Of a stretch of 64,000 nt of DNA, positions 17,252-26,216 are shown one piece after another. The stretch is taken from positions 47,856-111,855 of the forward strand of contig JANXBU010000007.1 in assembly GCA_025060505.1 (NCBI GenBank). Direction: 5' to 3'. Position 1 is the first letter of the stretch. Each line of letters opens with the position of its first letter. A program made the position numbers and the translations under genes. This stretch comes from Candidatus Calescibacterium sp. (GTDB lineage Bacteria > Calescibacteriota > Calescibacteriia > Calescibacteriales > Calescibacteriaceae). The notes beneath the pieces are model-generated. The model was given only the letters and a program-made list of their open reading frames with translations. It had not been told where the DNA came from and did no database searches.

Positions 17252-17505
17252 TGGATTTACGGATCAATAAAGCGTGTTCAGAGAAAGAGACATAACTAAA
17301 AAGGTAGAAAATGAATAAGATTCACTTTGGCTTTTTACTTTGATAGAAAGGGTTTTCTGCTCTGATAAGGTAAAACAAACCCAATAAAATCTTCTTTGTT
17401 GTTCAAAATTCGTTCATTTTTGAGAAAAATATATTCTTTTGAGTTTTCAATTTTGTCATTGAGTCTGGATCATTCTTTTTGCTTTTGTTATTTTCTAAAG
17501 AATCT

Positions 17506-18525
17506 TTATGGTGTCAGGACAACTCTACCAAAGGTTTTTCTATCCTTCAATATCTCATGAGATTTTGGAGCTTCCTTCAAGGGTATCTTTGAGTGGATTA
17601 TAGGTTTTACTTTCTTTTCTTTCAGGAGAAAGAATAATTTTTGAAGTTCGTTATGGCTTATTCCAACTGTTCCCTTAATTTTTATTTCTCTCGTTATTAT
17701 CATTCCGGGGTTCATGGAGTATCTATCTACTTTTATATTACCAACAAGTACTAGTGTTCCTGTAAGTTTCAAACTTCTGATTGCGCCTTCAAGTCCTACT
17801 GATCCTGTGTTTTCTATAACTATGTCAACTCCGCGTCCCTGTGTGATTTGAGCAACTTGTTCATTGAATTTCATGTCCTTTGAAAATATGACTTCGTCTG
17901 CTCCGAGTTCTTTTATTTTTTCTATTTTGTCTTCAGATGTAGTTACAGCTATTGTTCTGCATCCTATGCTTTTTGCTATCTGAATACAGTGTATCCCAAC
18001 ACCTCCGCTTGCTCCTGTTATAAGTATTGTTTCTCCGGCTTTCGCTTGCGCCTGAGTTATTATTGCTCTGTAAGCAGTTCCTATAGCGCAGAAGACTATG
18101 CTGAGTTCTTCCGGTGAAAGACCAATATCGGATGGAACTTTTTCGAACGCAGAGAAATGTGCTTTTACAAACTCCGCATATCCTCCTAAAGTTGTATGAA
18201 CGAATTTATCACCTCTTAGGCATAAATTGTCGTGTCCAGAAAGACAAAGATCACATCTCCCACAAAAAGTGCCATGTCTTGAGATAACAATATCTCCTTC
18301 CGAAAGCGGAGTTTCGCCTTTTACTTTCTCAACAACTCCGCATATCTCGTGTCCCGGAACAGTTGGCAGGGCTGTATATTTGAATCCTCCTTGTATATCT
18401 ATGATATCGCGGTAACAAACACCACAAGCGAGAATCTTTACTAGAACCTCTCCTTCTGAAAGTTCCGAAAGTTCAAAATCCTTATATTTTATTTCTCCGA
18501 ATTTTTCTAAAACCCAGGCTCTCAT
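17506..18525 (-). CDS. Zinc-dependent medium-chain alcohol dehydrogenase
   Basis: A 339-residue zinc MDR oxidoreductase. Catalytic-zinc residues appear in ACGVCYRD and GHEICGVVEK; the structural-zinc lobe is CGRCDLCLSGHDNLC with four cysteines. The Rossmann fold shows TGASGGVGIHCIQIAKSIG and a Glu/Asp-free acidic switch (AVTTSEDK), so NAD or NADP preference is not clear. CAIGTAYRAI precedes the Rossmann domain, as in crotonyl-CoA reductase/ADH-like members. The substrate cannot be inferred; it stands alone between accessory genes. Confidence 0.92.
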   Translation of the reverse strand: MRAWVLEKFGEIKYKDFELSELSEGEVLVKILACGVCYRDIIDIQGGFKYTALPTVPGHEICGVVEKVKGETPLSEGDIVISRHGTFCGRCDLCLSGHDNLCLRGDKFVHTTLGGYAEFVKAHFSAFEKVPSDIGLSPEELSIVFCAIGTAYRAIITQAQAKAGETILITGASGGVGIHCIQIAKSIGCRTIAVTTSEDKIEKIKELGADEVIFSKDMKFNEQVAQITQGRGVDIVIENTGSVGLEGAIRSLKLTGTLVLVGNIKVDRYSMNPGMIITREIKIKGTVGISHNELQKLFFLLKEKKVKPIIHSKIPLKEAPKSHEILKDRKTFGRVVLTP

Positions 18526-18719
18526 CTCTGATTAATGTATTTTTGTTTTTAATTATTTTGATTTTTCCAGTGTTTTAATTTTTCGGAAATCATGTTCAAG
18601 ATCTTAGGAGCAAATTTCAATGAAATGATCATTTTTTGCTCTGTTGCAAAGTATATGATTTTCTCTAATATTTGATAATCAGAAATAGGCTACAAGTGTT
18701 TTTCTATTATCGCAAAAGA

Positions 18720-20405
18720 TTAATCAGTTTCGCTCTTTTTTTCTATTTTTGATATTGAGAATATTTCTTTTCCTGCTCTCTCAAAAGACTTTATTTTCAC
18801 CAAACTAAAGTTATATCTGTTTGATATTTTTTCTATTTCGCTGTGAGGTTTCAGCCAGCTCAAGAGAATATATTTCCCTTCATTCAGTTTAAGTATATGT
18901 GGTATCAGCTCAGGTTTTATGTTCCCCCACAAGATTGAATATGACCAATCATAGATTTTGATATTGCCTTCTGTTATTACATCAAGGTTTATGAGAGCTG
19001 AAAAATTTGATATTTCTGTTATATTTTGTTGAAATATAAAATCCTTTATCTCTTTCTGAATTTCCATTGAAGTGTTCTGAAAAGATACCCCTTCTGTTTC
19101 AAGTTTCTTGACAAATTTCGTAAGACTTTGGGTTTGTAGAAAAACATAAAAAATAGGTATTGTAAAAAACAGTACACCGTATTTTTTCTGCATCTGATTC
19201 CAGATAAAGATTCCTATACTTGATATAAAAATCGGGAATATTACCAGAAATCTTCTTGGAAATCCATAGTGTGGAAATGTTATACTTTCGAAAATTGTGT
19301 AGATAAGTATAATTGCCGAGACCAATCTCAGATTCTTGTCTATAATGCAAAATATAAAGACCAAAATAAAGACAAAGCTTATTTTTGACGCTGAATAATT
19401 GTAGTCTATTACGAGGTGTTTCCCAAAACCGATATTTCCTATAAGTTCCATAAGATCTAAAAATCCAATCTTTATTGATTCAAAGAAGTTCTGGTTTGTT
19501 TGTTGGGACAAAATGAATTTCAATGTTGTTCTCGGGAAGAACGAAAAGAAAGATATATCTCCTGCACGAGGTAAAACTTCATCTAATTCGTAGAATGCTA
19601 TACTGTGAATGATATACGGCAGGGTGAATATTAAAGTAAGTGTGCTCATAAAAGAAAAATTTCTAATTGTGTCTTTTATATCTCTGCTGAGAAAGGATAA
19701 AACTACAAGATAAGAAAGAAATAGATTTATTCCAAACTTTATGTATGAAAGAGATAGCATTCCAAGTGCGATGAAAGAAAGAAGAAAATTTCTATTGATT
19801 AGAAAATATATTGAGATGGTCAAGAGAAAGGAACACAGAAGGTAAGTAAAAGATGAAGATTGAACAAGAAACATAAGGAATGAGGAAGAGATCAGAAACA
19901 AAGAAACTCCAAAAAGTACAGAGGGGATTTCCAAACCGGATTTTCTGAAGATGAGAATAAGTATAGGAACTATAAGTATTCCAAAAATCACACAAGGTAT
20001 TCTTGCGAACAGAACTTCATACTTTATCATAAAAATATTCTGGATGGTGTATGGAAGAAATCCTGTATGAAACCATATCAGTAGTGGGAATTCTATATCA
20101 TTGAGTACAATTAAGCCCATTGGTGGCAGAGATTGCGAAACTATTTTTATTCTCCAAAGCTCTTTTGCGATTGCATTGTTGGGGGTATTTTTGTGTTCGT
20201 TGAAAAGAATTTTATACTCTCCGTTTTCTTTAATTATTCCGACTACTCTGTTTCTATCTTTTATATATATTTCGTCTTCTATTGTTCCTATCAATTCAAT
20301 TTTTGATATGAGTTGAAATATAAAGTATCCAAATGATATTACAAATATTAGAATTGATACACTTTTGGAGTTTATTTTCAGTTTGTGAATTTTGAGTTTC
20401 TCCAT
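18720..20405 (-). CDS. GT39-like membrane glycosyltransferase (GT-C fold)
   Basis: A 561-residue multi-pass membrane protein with about ten hydrophobic segments. The first periplasmic loop holds FPLLIWFHTGFLPYTIQ and the helix entry FARIPCVIFGIL, as in ArnT/PMT-type GT-C transferases that take polyprenyl-phosphate sugars; the usual D-E pair of that loop is not obvious. The C-terminal soluble part (about 430-561) probably lies outside. It faces a radical SAM gene divergently, and a GT2 transferase follows that, so a surface-glycan or lipid-modification role is plausible but not shown. Confidence 0.65.
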   Translation of the reverse strand: MEKLKIHKLKINSKSVSILIFVISFGYFIFQLISKIELIGTIEDEIYIKDRNRVVGIIKENGEYKILFNEHKNTPNNAIAKELWRIKIVSQSLPPMGLIVLNDIEFPLLIWFHTGFLPYTIQNIFMIKYEVLFARIPCVIFGILIVPILILIFRKSGLEIPSVLFGVSLFLISSSFLMFLVQSSSFTYLLCSFLLTISIYFLINRNFLLSFIALGMLSLSYIKFGINLFLSYLVVLSFLSRDIKDTIRNFSFMSTLTLIFTLPYIIHSIAFYELDEVLPRAGDISFFSFFPRTTLKFILSQQTNQNFFESIKIGFLDLMELIGNIGFGKHLVIDYNYSASKISFVFILVFIFCIIDKNLRLVSAIILIYTIFESITFPHYGFPRRFLVIFPIFISSIGIFIWNQMQKKYGVLFFTIPIFYVFLQTQSLTKFVKKLETEGVSFQNTSMEIQKEIKDFIFQQNITEISNFSALINLDVITEGNIKIYDWSYSILWGNIKPELIPHILKLNEGKYILLSWLKPHSEIEKISNRYNFSLVKIKSFERAGKEIFSISKIEKKSETD

Positions 20406-21497
20406 CCTAATTTATATAAGGTGCGAGTATCAAAACTTTATAACCAGAAGTATATAATTTACAAAAGATACATAAAAAGAATCGTTTCAGATTTTATCTT
20501 CACGAGGTACACTTCTTTTAGAAAGATACTGAACCTTTTTTTGGTTCTTATCAATCACTACATAATAAGAGGTAAAAAAGTTTATGCATATCCCATAAAG
20601 ATCACCGTTGATCCGACAAGTTATTGTAATTTGAGATGTCCTTTGTGTCCAACGGGAAGAGGAGATATTAGTAGGACGAAGGGTTTTATGTCCTTTGACA
20701 CCTTCAAAAAGATAATAGATGAACTCAAAGATTTCATATTTGTTGTAGATTTATTTAACTGGGGAGAGCCTTTTTTGAACAAGCAGATATTTGATTTTAT
20801 AAGTTACGCTCATTCAAAGAGAATAAAAACGAGAGTAAGCACTAATCTGAATTTTTTCAAAGATGATTTTGCACTCAAACTTATAGAAAGTGGTCTTGAT
20901 GAGCTTGTAGTTTCTATTGATGGGGCAAGCGAAGAAACATATTCAAGATACAGGATTGGAGGAAATTTTACAAAAGTTATGAATAATCTTGAGCGTATTG
21001 TTGAGACTAAAAGAAAAATGAAGTCAAAGAAACCAAAGATTCTATGGCAGTTTATAATTATGAAACACAACGAATCTGAAATAGAAAAAGCTGTAAGTAT
21101 ATCAAAAAGATTGGGAATTGAAATAAGCTTTATACCAACGAGAGCAGATATGGGTGAGGAGGTGAGACTTTCAGATGAAGAAAAAATACAGAGGTACAAA
21201 GATTGGTTTCCTTCTCAGAGATTTTCCAGATACAACGACAGAGAAAAGAAAATAAAGCCTAAAACTTGTTTGTTTTTATGGACACAGGGAACTATAAACT
21301 GGGATGGATCTGTTTCCGGATGCTGTGCTATATATCCACAATCTGCTGATTTTGGAAATATCATTTCGGATGGAGGATTTATGCGGGTCTGGAACAATCA
21401 GAAATTTCAGTATGCTCGGTACATTGTTAAAAACAGAATCCCAGATGAATCTGTAATATGTTCTGGTTGCATAAAAAATGGCTTTATAGAACCTTAG
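20385..21497 (+). CDS. Radical SAM/SPASM-type protein
   Basis: The core carries TSYCNLRCPLCP, the C-x3-C-x2-C motif that binds a 4Fe-4S cluster and S-adenosylmethionine, followed by LFNWGEPFLN and VSIDGASEETYSRYRIGG. The C-terminal region has SVSGCCAIYPQSADFGNI and a final SVICSGCIKNG, a SPASM-like auxiliary cluster domain. Such proteins are often peptide- or sugar-modifying. The start is uncertain: the GTG at 20385 overlaps the divergent GT39 gene by 21 bases, while a GTG at 20421 avoids overlap and sits just after TATATAA. The first about 65 residues are basic and not conserved. Confidence 0.85.
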   Translation: MNFEFLHPNLYKVRVSKLYNQKYIIYKRYIKRIVSDFIFTRYTSFRKILNLFLVLINHYIIRGKKVYAYPIKITVDPTSYCNLRCPLCPTGRGDISRTKGFMSFDTFKKIIDELKDFIFVVDLFNWGEPFLNKQIFDFISYAHSKRIKTRVSTNLNFFKDDFALKLIESGLDELVVSIDGASEETYSRYRIGGNFTKVMNNLERIVETKRKMKSKKPKILWQFIIMKHNESEIEKAVSISKRLGIEISFIPTRADMGEEVRLSDEEKIQRYKDWFPSQRFSRYNDREKKIKPKTCLFLWTQGTINWDGSVSGCCAIYPQSADFGNIISDGGFMRVWNNQKFQYARYIVKNRIPDESVICSGCIKNGFIEP

Positions 21498-21561
21498 AAT
21501 TTTGAAAGGATGTAGAATTTCTCTTTATATTTTGTATATATGTCTGATGCACTTTGCAGAT

Positions 21562-22278
21562 ATGTCTGAGCTGATTTACATTCCTTCTTTCAATTGTGAA
21601 AGAACAATCGGATCCGTTATAAAGGAGATAAGAAATATTGTACCAAATTCCTTTGTTCTTGTTGTTGATGATTCAAGTACCGATAACTCTTATTTAGTTG
21701 CCAAAGATTTAGCTGATTATGTTATAAGAACTCCAACTAGGTTAGGATATGGCGGAAATCAGAAGATTGCTTTCAAGTTTTTTGTTGAAAACTCATTTGA
21801 GAAAATAGTTATGATTCACGGGGATGGTCAGCATAATCCTTTGCATATACCAAGATTTTTGGAGTGTATTGATCAGAAAAAAGCTGATCTTGTGATAGGT
21901 TCAAGAATGTTAAACAAAAGTTCTGCTATAAATGGTGGTATGCCTATTATCAAATTCATTTCAAATATTTTTCTCAGTTACATTGAAAACAAAGTCTTGG
22001 GACTTAACCTTTCAGAGTTCCATTCAGGATACAGATGTTATAGCGCTAGAGCTCTGAGAGCTATTTATAGTTTTATTCCAATGCTATCTGACGATTTTGT
22101 TTTTGACCAGCAGATTATATTTCTTATGCACAAGCTCGGTTTTAAAATATGTGAAATCCCTGTTGAGACGATTTACAATCAATTTTCTTCTCACATAAAC
22201 CTTCTACCAGGAATAAAGTATTTTTTTGAAGTTCTGATTCTATCTTCAAGATATTGTATTTTCAAGAAAGTATTGTGA
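21562..22278 (+). CDS. GT2-family glycosyltransferase
   Basis: A 238-residue GT-A fold transferase of the dolichyl-phosphate-mannose/undecaprenyl-sugar synthase type. It begins YIPSFNCERTIGSVIKEIR, then VLVVDDSSTDNS, GGNQKIAFKF, HGDGQHNP (metal-binding Asp) and GSRML. The acceptor-side FHSGYRCYSA and DDFVFDQQII are typical. I chose the ATG at 21562 because the family starts close to the first strand; in-frame ATG 21547 and TTG 21502 are alternatives. It follows the radical SAM gene closely and probably shares its pathway. It may supply the lipid-linked sugar used by the GT39-like enzyme; that is inference. Confidence 0.88.
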   Translation: MSELIYIPSFNCERTIGSVIKEIRNIVPNSFVLVVDDSSTDNSYLVAKDLADYVIRTPTRLGYGGNQKIAFKFFVENSFEKIVMIHGDGQHNPLHIPRFLECIDQKKADLVIGSRMLNKSSAINGGMPIIKFISNIFLSYIENKVLGLNLSEFHSGYRCYSARALRAIYSFIPMLSDDFVFDQQIIFLMHKLGFKICEIPVETIYNQFSSHINLLPGIKYFFEVLILSSRYCIFKKVL

Positions 22279-22433
22279 ATAGAAAGTTTATAACAATTAT
22301 TTTTTGTTTCGGTATAAGTCAAACAATCCGGTATGTATCAAATACATATAATCTGTTGTAATCTTGAAAAGGCATTAATTTTTGGAGTCTATCGTATTGT
22401 ATTTTTTCTTTGATTTTGAATTCTCTTCCAAAA

Positions 22434-22977
22434 TACTTGGAACATATCACATTTTTCAAGTCAGCCAGATACAATAAACCTTTATTGGCTATCAGGTATG
22501 ATTAATTTCGAACCGCCAACCTATACAGTGGAATATAATGGTGTATTTGAGAAATATGAAGACAAAGGAGGCATACAAACATATGTTCCGCCGGGGGTTA
22601 TTCTGAGAAGCTACTGCCAGATTGATAAGCATTCTGTTGGAAAAAATTATGAATAGGATATATCATTGCGATTGATAGATTTGCTTTTTCTGATGAAAAA
22701 AAGAAATGCAAACCTTTGAGGTAAATCAAGAAGATAATAGACAGCTACATTACTATTGTTCTCGTAATAAAATTCAAGATGCGCTCGTTGGGGTTCTGAG
22801 TTTGCTTTCTCTTGCAAAAACTCCTCTAACGGTTGGTTATCCTTAGCCGCTTATTTTGGTTGATCGACAGATGCTTGCGATAAGAAAGTTTTATTCAAAA
22901 ATATCTCAGTTACAGTACATTTACGATCTTGATGTTAAAAATGTTGCAGATGAAAAATTATCAATATTATATTGAAA
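22434..22977 (+). pseudogene. Decayed gene in several frames (possibly nurA-like)
   Basis: No intact gene lies between 22279 and 23081, but coding-like fragments succeed one another. 22498-22656 reads MINFEPPTYTVEYNGVFEKY and continues to a TAG; a second frame gives GYIIAIDRFAFSDEKKK; a third, from ATG 22706, gives KIQDALVGVLSLLSLAKTP then LTVGYP, a TAG at 22844-22846, and in the same frame PLILVDRQMLAIRKFYSK to a TGA near 22974. The last block (L-A-K-T-P-x-T-V-G-Y-P-x-P-L-x-L-x-D-R) recalls the C-terminal part of NurA-domain nucleases; that assignment is tentative. The rest of 22279-23081 shows nothing I can support. Confidence 0.5.
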
Positions 22978-23081
22978 TTCGTTTCAGCACCTGAATATCT
23001 TTATTTTCTGGTTTTTGAGGGTGGATAACGAAAACTTCAATTTCAACATTTTCTCAATATAAAAGATTAAATTTTTGCTAT

Positions 23082-23735
23082 ATGAAATTTGATTTCAAAA
23101 ATGCATTTTATGTAACGACATTCAGACATAAGGGGATAAATAATTTCGATGATGCGCAAAGAGAAATAAAGACCGTAGATGATATTACTCAAAATGTTTT
23201 CTATTCAACTGATGGTATAATCAACTCAGTTTTCATTTATTCAAAAAATGGTGTTGGTATGCATGTACCACTTGATCCAATAGAATACAAGTTGAAAGCA
23301 GATCTTGAGGAGAAGCTTATAAAAGAGGGTAGACCTATTTCTGAAATCTCTAAGTATGACCTGAGGGGAGCTTCCTTGGAGCTCGCAAAGAAAATATTTT
23401 ATTCTCAGAACAAGAACGATAAAATTATAGGTTGTGTATATACTGTTAGTGCTCTGACTCTGCAAGTTGAGGAAAGTAAGTATAGACAGGTCAGCGACGA
23501 GATACGCAGGTTATATGGTTCTTTGAGCGCGGTTCCAGAAAAGGAACGAAAGAAATACAATATATGGGAAAGTATAATAGTGATAGGCTATTTTCCGCTC
23601 GAAGGCTTGAAACAAGTAAAAATATACAAAGTTGAAAACAAAAAATTACACGATGTAACACAGCAATATGAGACTATTAAAGATGTGATTCTTCGTGAAG
23701 ACTACGAACAACTACTCGCGGAGTTCTTCAATTGA
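23082..23735 (+). CDS. Hypothetical protein, 217 residues
   Basis: I do not recognise this protein. It begins MKFDFKNAFYVTTFRHKGIN and alternates short beta-type stretches (NSVFIYSKNGVGMHVPLD, IIGCVYTVSALTLQVEE, WESIIVIGYFPLEGLKQVKI) with charged helices; no signal peptide, membrane segment or cofactor motif is seen. Codon use resembles the surrounding genes and the frame is intact, so it is probably real. It lies inside a decayed stretch (pseudogene before, broken frame after) and could have been part of the same lost locus. Confidence 0.5.
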   Translation: MKFDFKNAFYVTTFRHKGINNFDDAQREIKTVDDITQNVFYSTDGIINSVFIYSKNGVGMHVPLDPIEYKLKADLEEKLIKEGRPISEISKYDLRGASLELAKKIFYSQNKNDKIIGCVYTVSALTLQVEESKYRQVSDEIRRLYGSLSAVPEKERKKYNIWESIIVIGYFPLEGLKQVKIYKVENKKLHDVTQQYETIKDVILREDYEQLLAEFFN

Positions 23736-23824
23736 TTTTTGCGTACTTTCTAATTTGGTATATTTTTCAATTTTCTGATTCAAAATAACTAAGATAAACT
23801 CGTTATGGAAACAGTCGTAGCTGA

Positions 23825-24282
23825 ATGATCCGAAGAACAAAGAGAGAACGTAGGAGGGAGAGTTTTTATATCCAGCAAACTGATGATAGCTATATAGTAA
23901 AAATTGTATTCAAATACTCTTATGAGAACCTAAGAGGTATTCGTGAAGGAGTATATGTTTCAGCTAAGAACTTTGAATCTTTCTCGGAAGTGAATTCCGG
24001 ACAGAACTCGGAAAAAACAGCTTGAATCAATACTCATAATAAATAATGTTTTACCTATTTCTATAGAGTTGCTGAGAAGTTTTGAGAGATCAATTAATAG
24101 GGAAGACAAAATCCTAAATTTTGCGGAAAATAAGTCAGGTAATTAAGTCGGGTAATTCGGAGGAAAATGGATCAGTTAATTCGGAGAGAAAATCATTCTT
24201 TTCAAAAGTTGGTAAGAGCATTACGAGTATTTTTAGGGGGAAAGGATCAAAGAATAGAAGGTATAGACGGAGGCGATGCTGA
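23825..24282 (+). pseudogene. Short frame followed by frameshifted continuation
   Basis: From ATG 23825 an intact 66-residue frame runs to 24025 (MIRRTKRERRRESFYIQQTD, then SYIVKIVFKYSYENLRGI). Near 23995 coding character moves to another frame that reads RTRKKQLESILIINNVLPIS and IELLRSFERSINREDKIL before stops around 24136; a third frame gives KSFFSKVGKSITSIFRGKGS and a basic end at 24282. The pieces together look like one gene with at least two frame changes, but I cannot name it. The bases 24117-24197 contain an imperfect repeat of a GGTAATT(C)GGAG-like unit. The rest of the gap to 24327 shows nothing. Confidence 0.4.
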
Positions 24283-24326
24283 AAGTTTTTCCAGAGGCAG
24301 TTTCTAAATTTTGATGTTTTTTATTT

Positions 24327-26096
24327 TTACTCTCCTTTCTCATTCTTTTTATTCCCGTTTCTTTCTTCCCATTTTCTTGACGGGGGAACTTTCAAAAGTG
24401 CCTTTAGTTCATCCGGAACTTCCAGGGTAGGTTCTTTACGTAGCTGAATTGAGCCATTTTTCAGTTCAATAAATTGATTGTATTTCTCTTTTGATTCGTT
24501 AGGGTAATCAAGCCGTGAGTGAGCTCCGACACTATCTTTTCTCTCAAGAGCAGAAATTGTTACGCACTCGGCACAAAGTAACATAAATTTGAGGTCAATT
24601 GCAAGATGCCAAGCTGGGTTGAACATAACATTACCATTCACTCTTATCTTTTTTTCTTTCAGTTCATAGATTTTTTCAAGAGCTTTTTTCATATCTTTCT
24701 CTTCTCTGAATATACCGACGAGATTCTGCATTGTCTTTTTCAGCTCATCGTGGATATCGTATGGTGAAACCCCATCTTTTTCTTCGAAGTATTTCAGTGA
24801 ATCTTTTATAGCAAAGTCTACTTCTCCTTTGTCTATTTTGGGCTCTTTTTTCAGTGATGAAACGTATTCAGCTGCACCTTTGCCTGCAAGTTTTCCAAAA
24901 ACAAGAAGGTCAGAAAGGGAGTTTCCACCGAGCCTGTTTGCACCGTGAAGTCCAGATGCGACCTCACCTGCTGCGAACAAACCTTGAACTCTTGTCATCT
25001 GTGTTTCTGGATCAACAACAACTCCTCCCATCGTATAATGCATAGTCGGGGCAACTTCCATTGGTTCTTTGGTTATATCTATTCCAGCAAACTGTAGAAA
25101 TTGTTTATACATACCTGGAAGCTTCTTTTTCACGACCTCGGCTGGCAGATGTGAGACATCAAGATAAACTCCACCGTGTTCCGTTCCTCTTCCTTCCTTT
25201 ATTTCAGTATATATGGAGCGAGCGACAAGGTCTCTTGTTGAAAGCTCAAGACGAACAGGGTCGTATTTTTGCATAAACCTTTCTTTTTTTGAGTTGTAAA
25301 GTCTTCCGCCTTCGCCTCTAACTGCTTCTGTAACAAGTATCCCTTTTACGCTCGGGGGCCAGACCATTCCAGTTGGGTGAAACTGTGTAAATTCCATATC
25401 TCTAAGTTCAGCTCCAGCAAAAAGAGCAAGCGCATATCCTGAACCAGTGTACTCCCAAGAGTTCGATGTTACCTCATATATTTTACCCATTCCACCGGTT
25501 GCAAGAATTATTGCGGGAGTTTTGAATATCAGAAATCTTCCAGTTTCTCGCCAGTATCCGACTGCTCCCGATACAGAATTACCGTCTTTGAGAATATGGA
25601 TAATTGTGGCTTCTTGAAAGACATCAACATTTTTGAAAGAAAGCAGTTTGTCCTGTAAAGTTCTTATCATTTCAAGTCCGGTTCTATCTCCAACATGCGC
25701 TAGTCTTCTCCAAGAGTGTCCACCAAAGGCTCTTTGTAGTATTCTTCCGTCCTCAGTTCTATCAAAGAGTGCTCCCCACTCCTGAAGTTCCAGAACACAC
25801 TCTGGTGCAAGCTGGGCGTGTTTCAGAGCAAAACGCCAGTCATTTAGAAATTTTCCACCATACATGGTGTCGCGAAAGTGTTCTTTCCAGTTGTCTTCTG
25901 GGTCAGTGTTGCCGAGAGCAGCTGCAATTCCACCTTCTGCCATAACTGTGTGTGCTTTGCCAAGTAAAGATTTACATACAACTCCTACTTTTAGACCAGA
26001 CTTTGCGGCTTCTATTGCGGCTCTTAAACCTGCCCCTCCTGCACCAACGACTAAAATGTCTACTTGGTGGATCTCATATCTATCATTTGCGCTCAT
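24327..26096 (-). CDS. Succinate dehydrogenase/fumarate reductase flavoprotein subunit
   Basis: The FAD-binding catalytic subunit that interconverts succinate and fumarate. The 589-residue protein shows GAGGAGLRAAIEAAKSG at the N-terminus, AHTVMAEGGIAAALGN (FAD-linking region), FTQFHPTG, the active-site block GEGGRLYNS and RDLVARSIYTEI, HYTMGGVVVDPET, and GANRLGGNSLSDLLVFGK. The C-terminal HSRLDYPNES is typical. L-aspartate oxidase is excluded by this C-terminal region and the length. The iron-sulfur (SdhB) and membrane subunits are not adjacent: neighbours are a decayed region and valS. They must be elsewhere, or the enzyme works with another partner. Confidence 0.93.
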   Translation of the reverse strand: MSANDRYEIHQVDILVVGAGGAGLRAAIEAAKSGLKVGVVCKSLLGKAHTVMAEGGIAAALGNTDPEDNWKEHFRDTMYGGKFLNDWRFALKHAQLAPECVLELQEWGALFDRTEDGRILQRAFGGHSWRRLAHVGDRTGLEMIRTLQDKLLSFKNVDVFQEATIIHILKDGNSVSGAVGYWRETGRFLIFKTPAIILATGGMGKIYEVTSNSWEYTGSGYALALFAGAELRDMEFTQFHPTGMVWPPSVKGILVTEAVRGEGGRLYNSKKERFMQKYDPVRLELSTRDLVARSIYTEIKEGRGTEHGGVYLDVSHLPAEVVKKKLPGMYKQFLQFAGIDITKEPMEVAPTMHYTMGGVVVDPETQMTRVQGLFAAGEVASGLHGANRLGGNSLSDLLVFGKLAGKGAAEYVSSLKKEPKIDKGEVDFAIKDSLKYFEEKDGVSPYDIHDELKKTMQNLVGIFREEKDMKKALEKIYELKEKKIRVNGNVMFNPAWHLAIDLKFMLLCAECVTISALERKDSVGAHSRLDYPNESKEKYNQFIELKNGSIQLRKEPTLEVPDELKALLKVPPSRKWEERNGNKKNEKGE

Positions 26097-26216
26097 TTCT
26101 TCTTATCATAAGTACTTGGGAGACAATCATAAGGATTTTCAGTTTTTCTCACTATCCTAAATTTCCAGAATTTTCTGGTTTTGTGTTTCTATGCTTAAAA
26201 TTTTGGAAACTTGACA

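Noticed and set aside
24117..24197. Imperfect GGTAATTCGGAG-like repeats as a CRISPR or satellite
   Set aside because: Too few units, irregular spacing, and they fall inside a broken coding frame.
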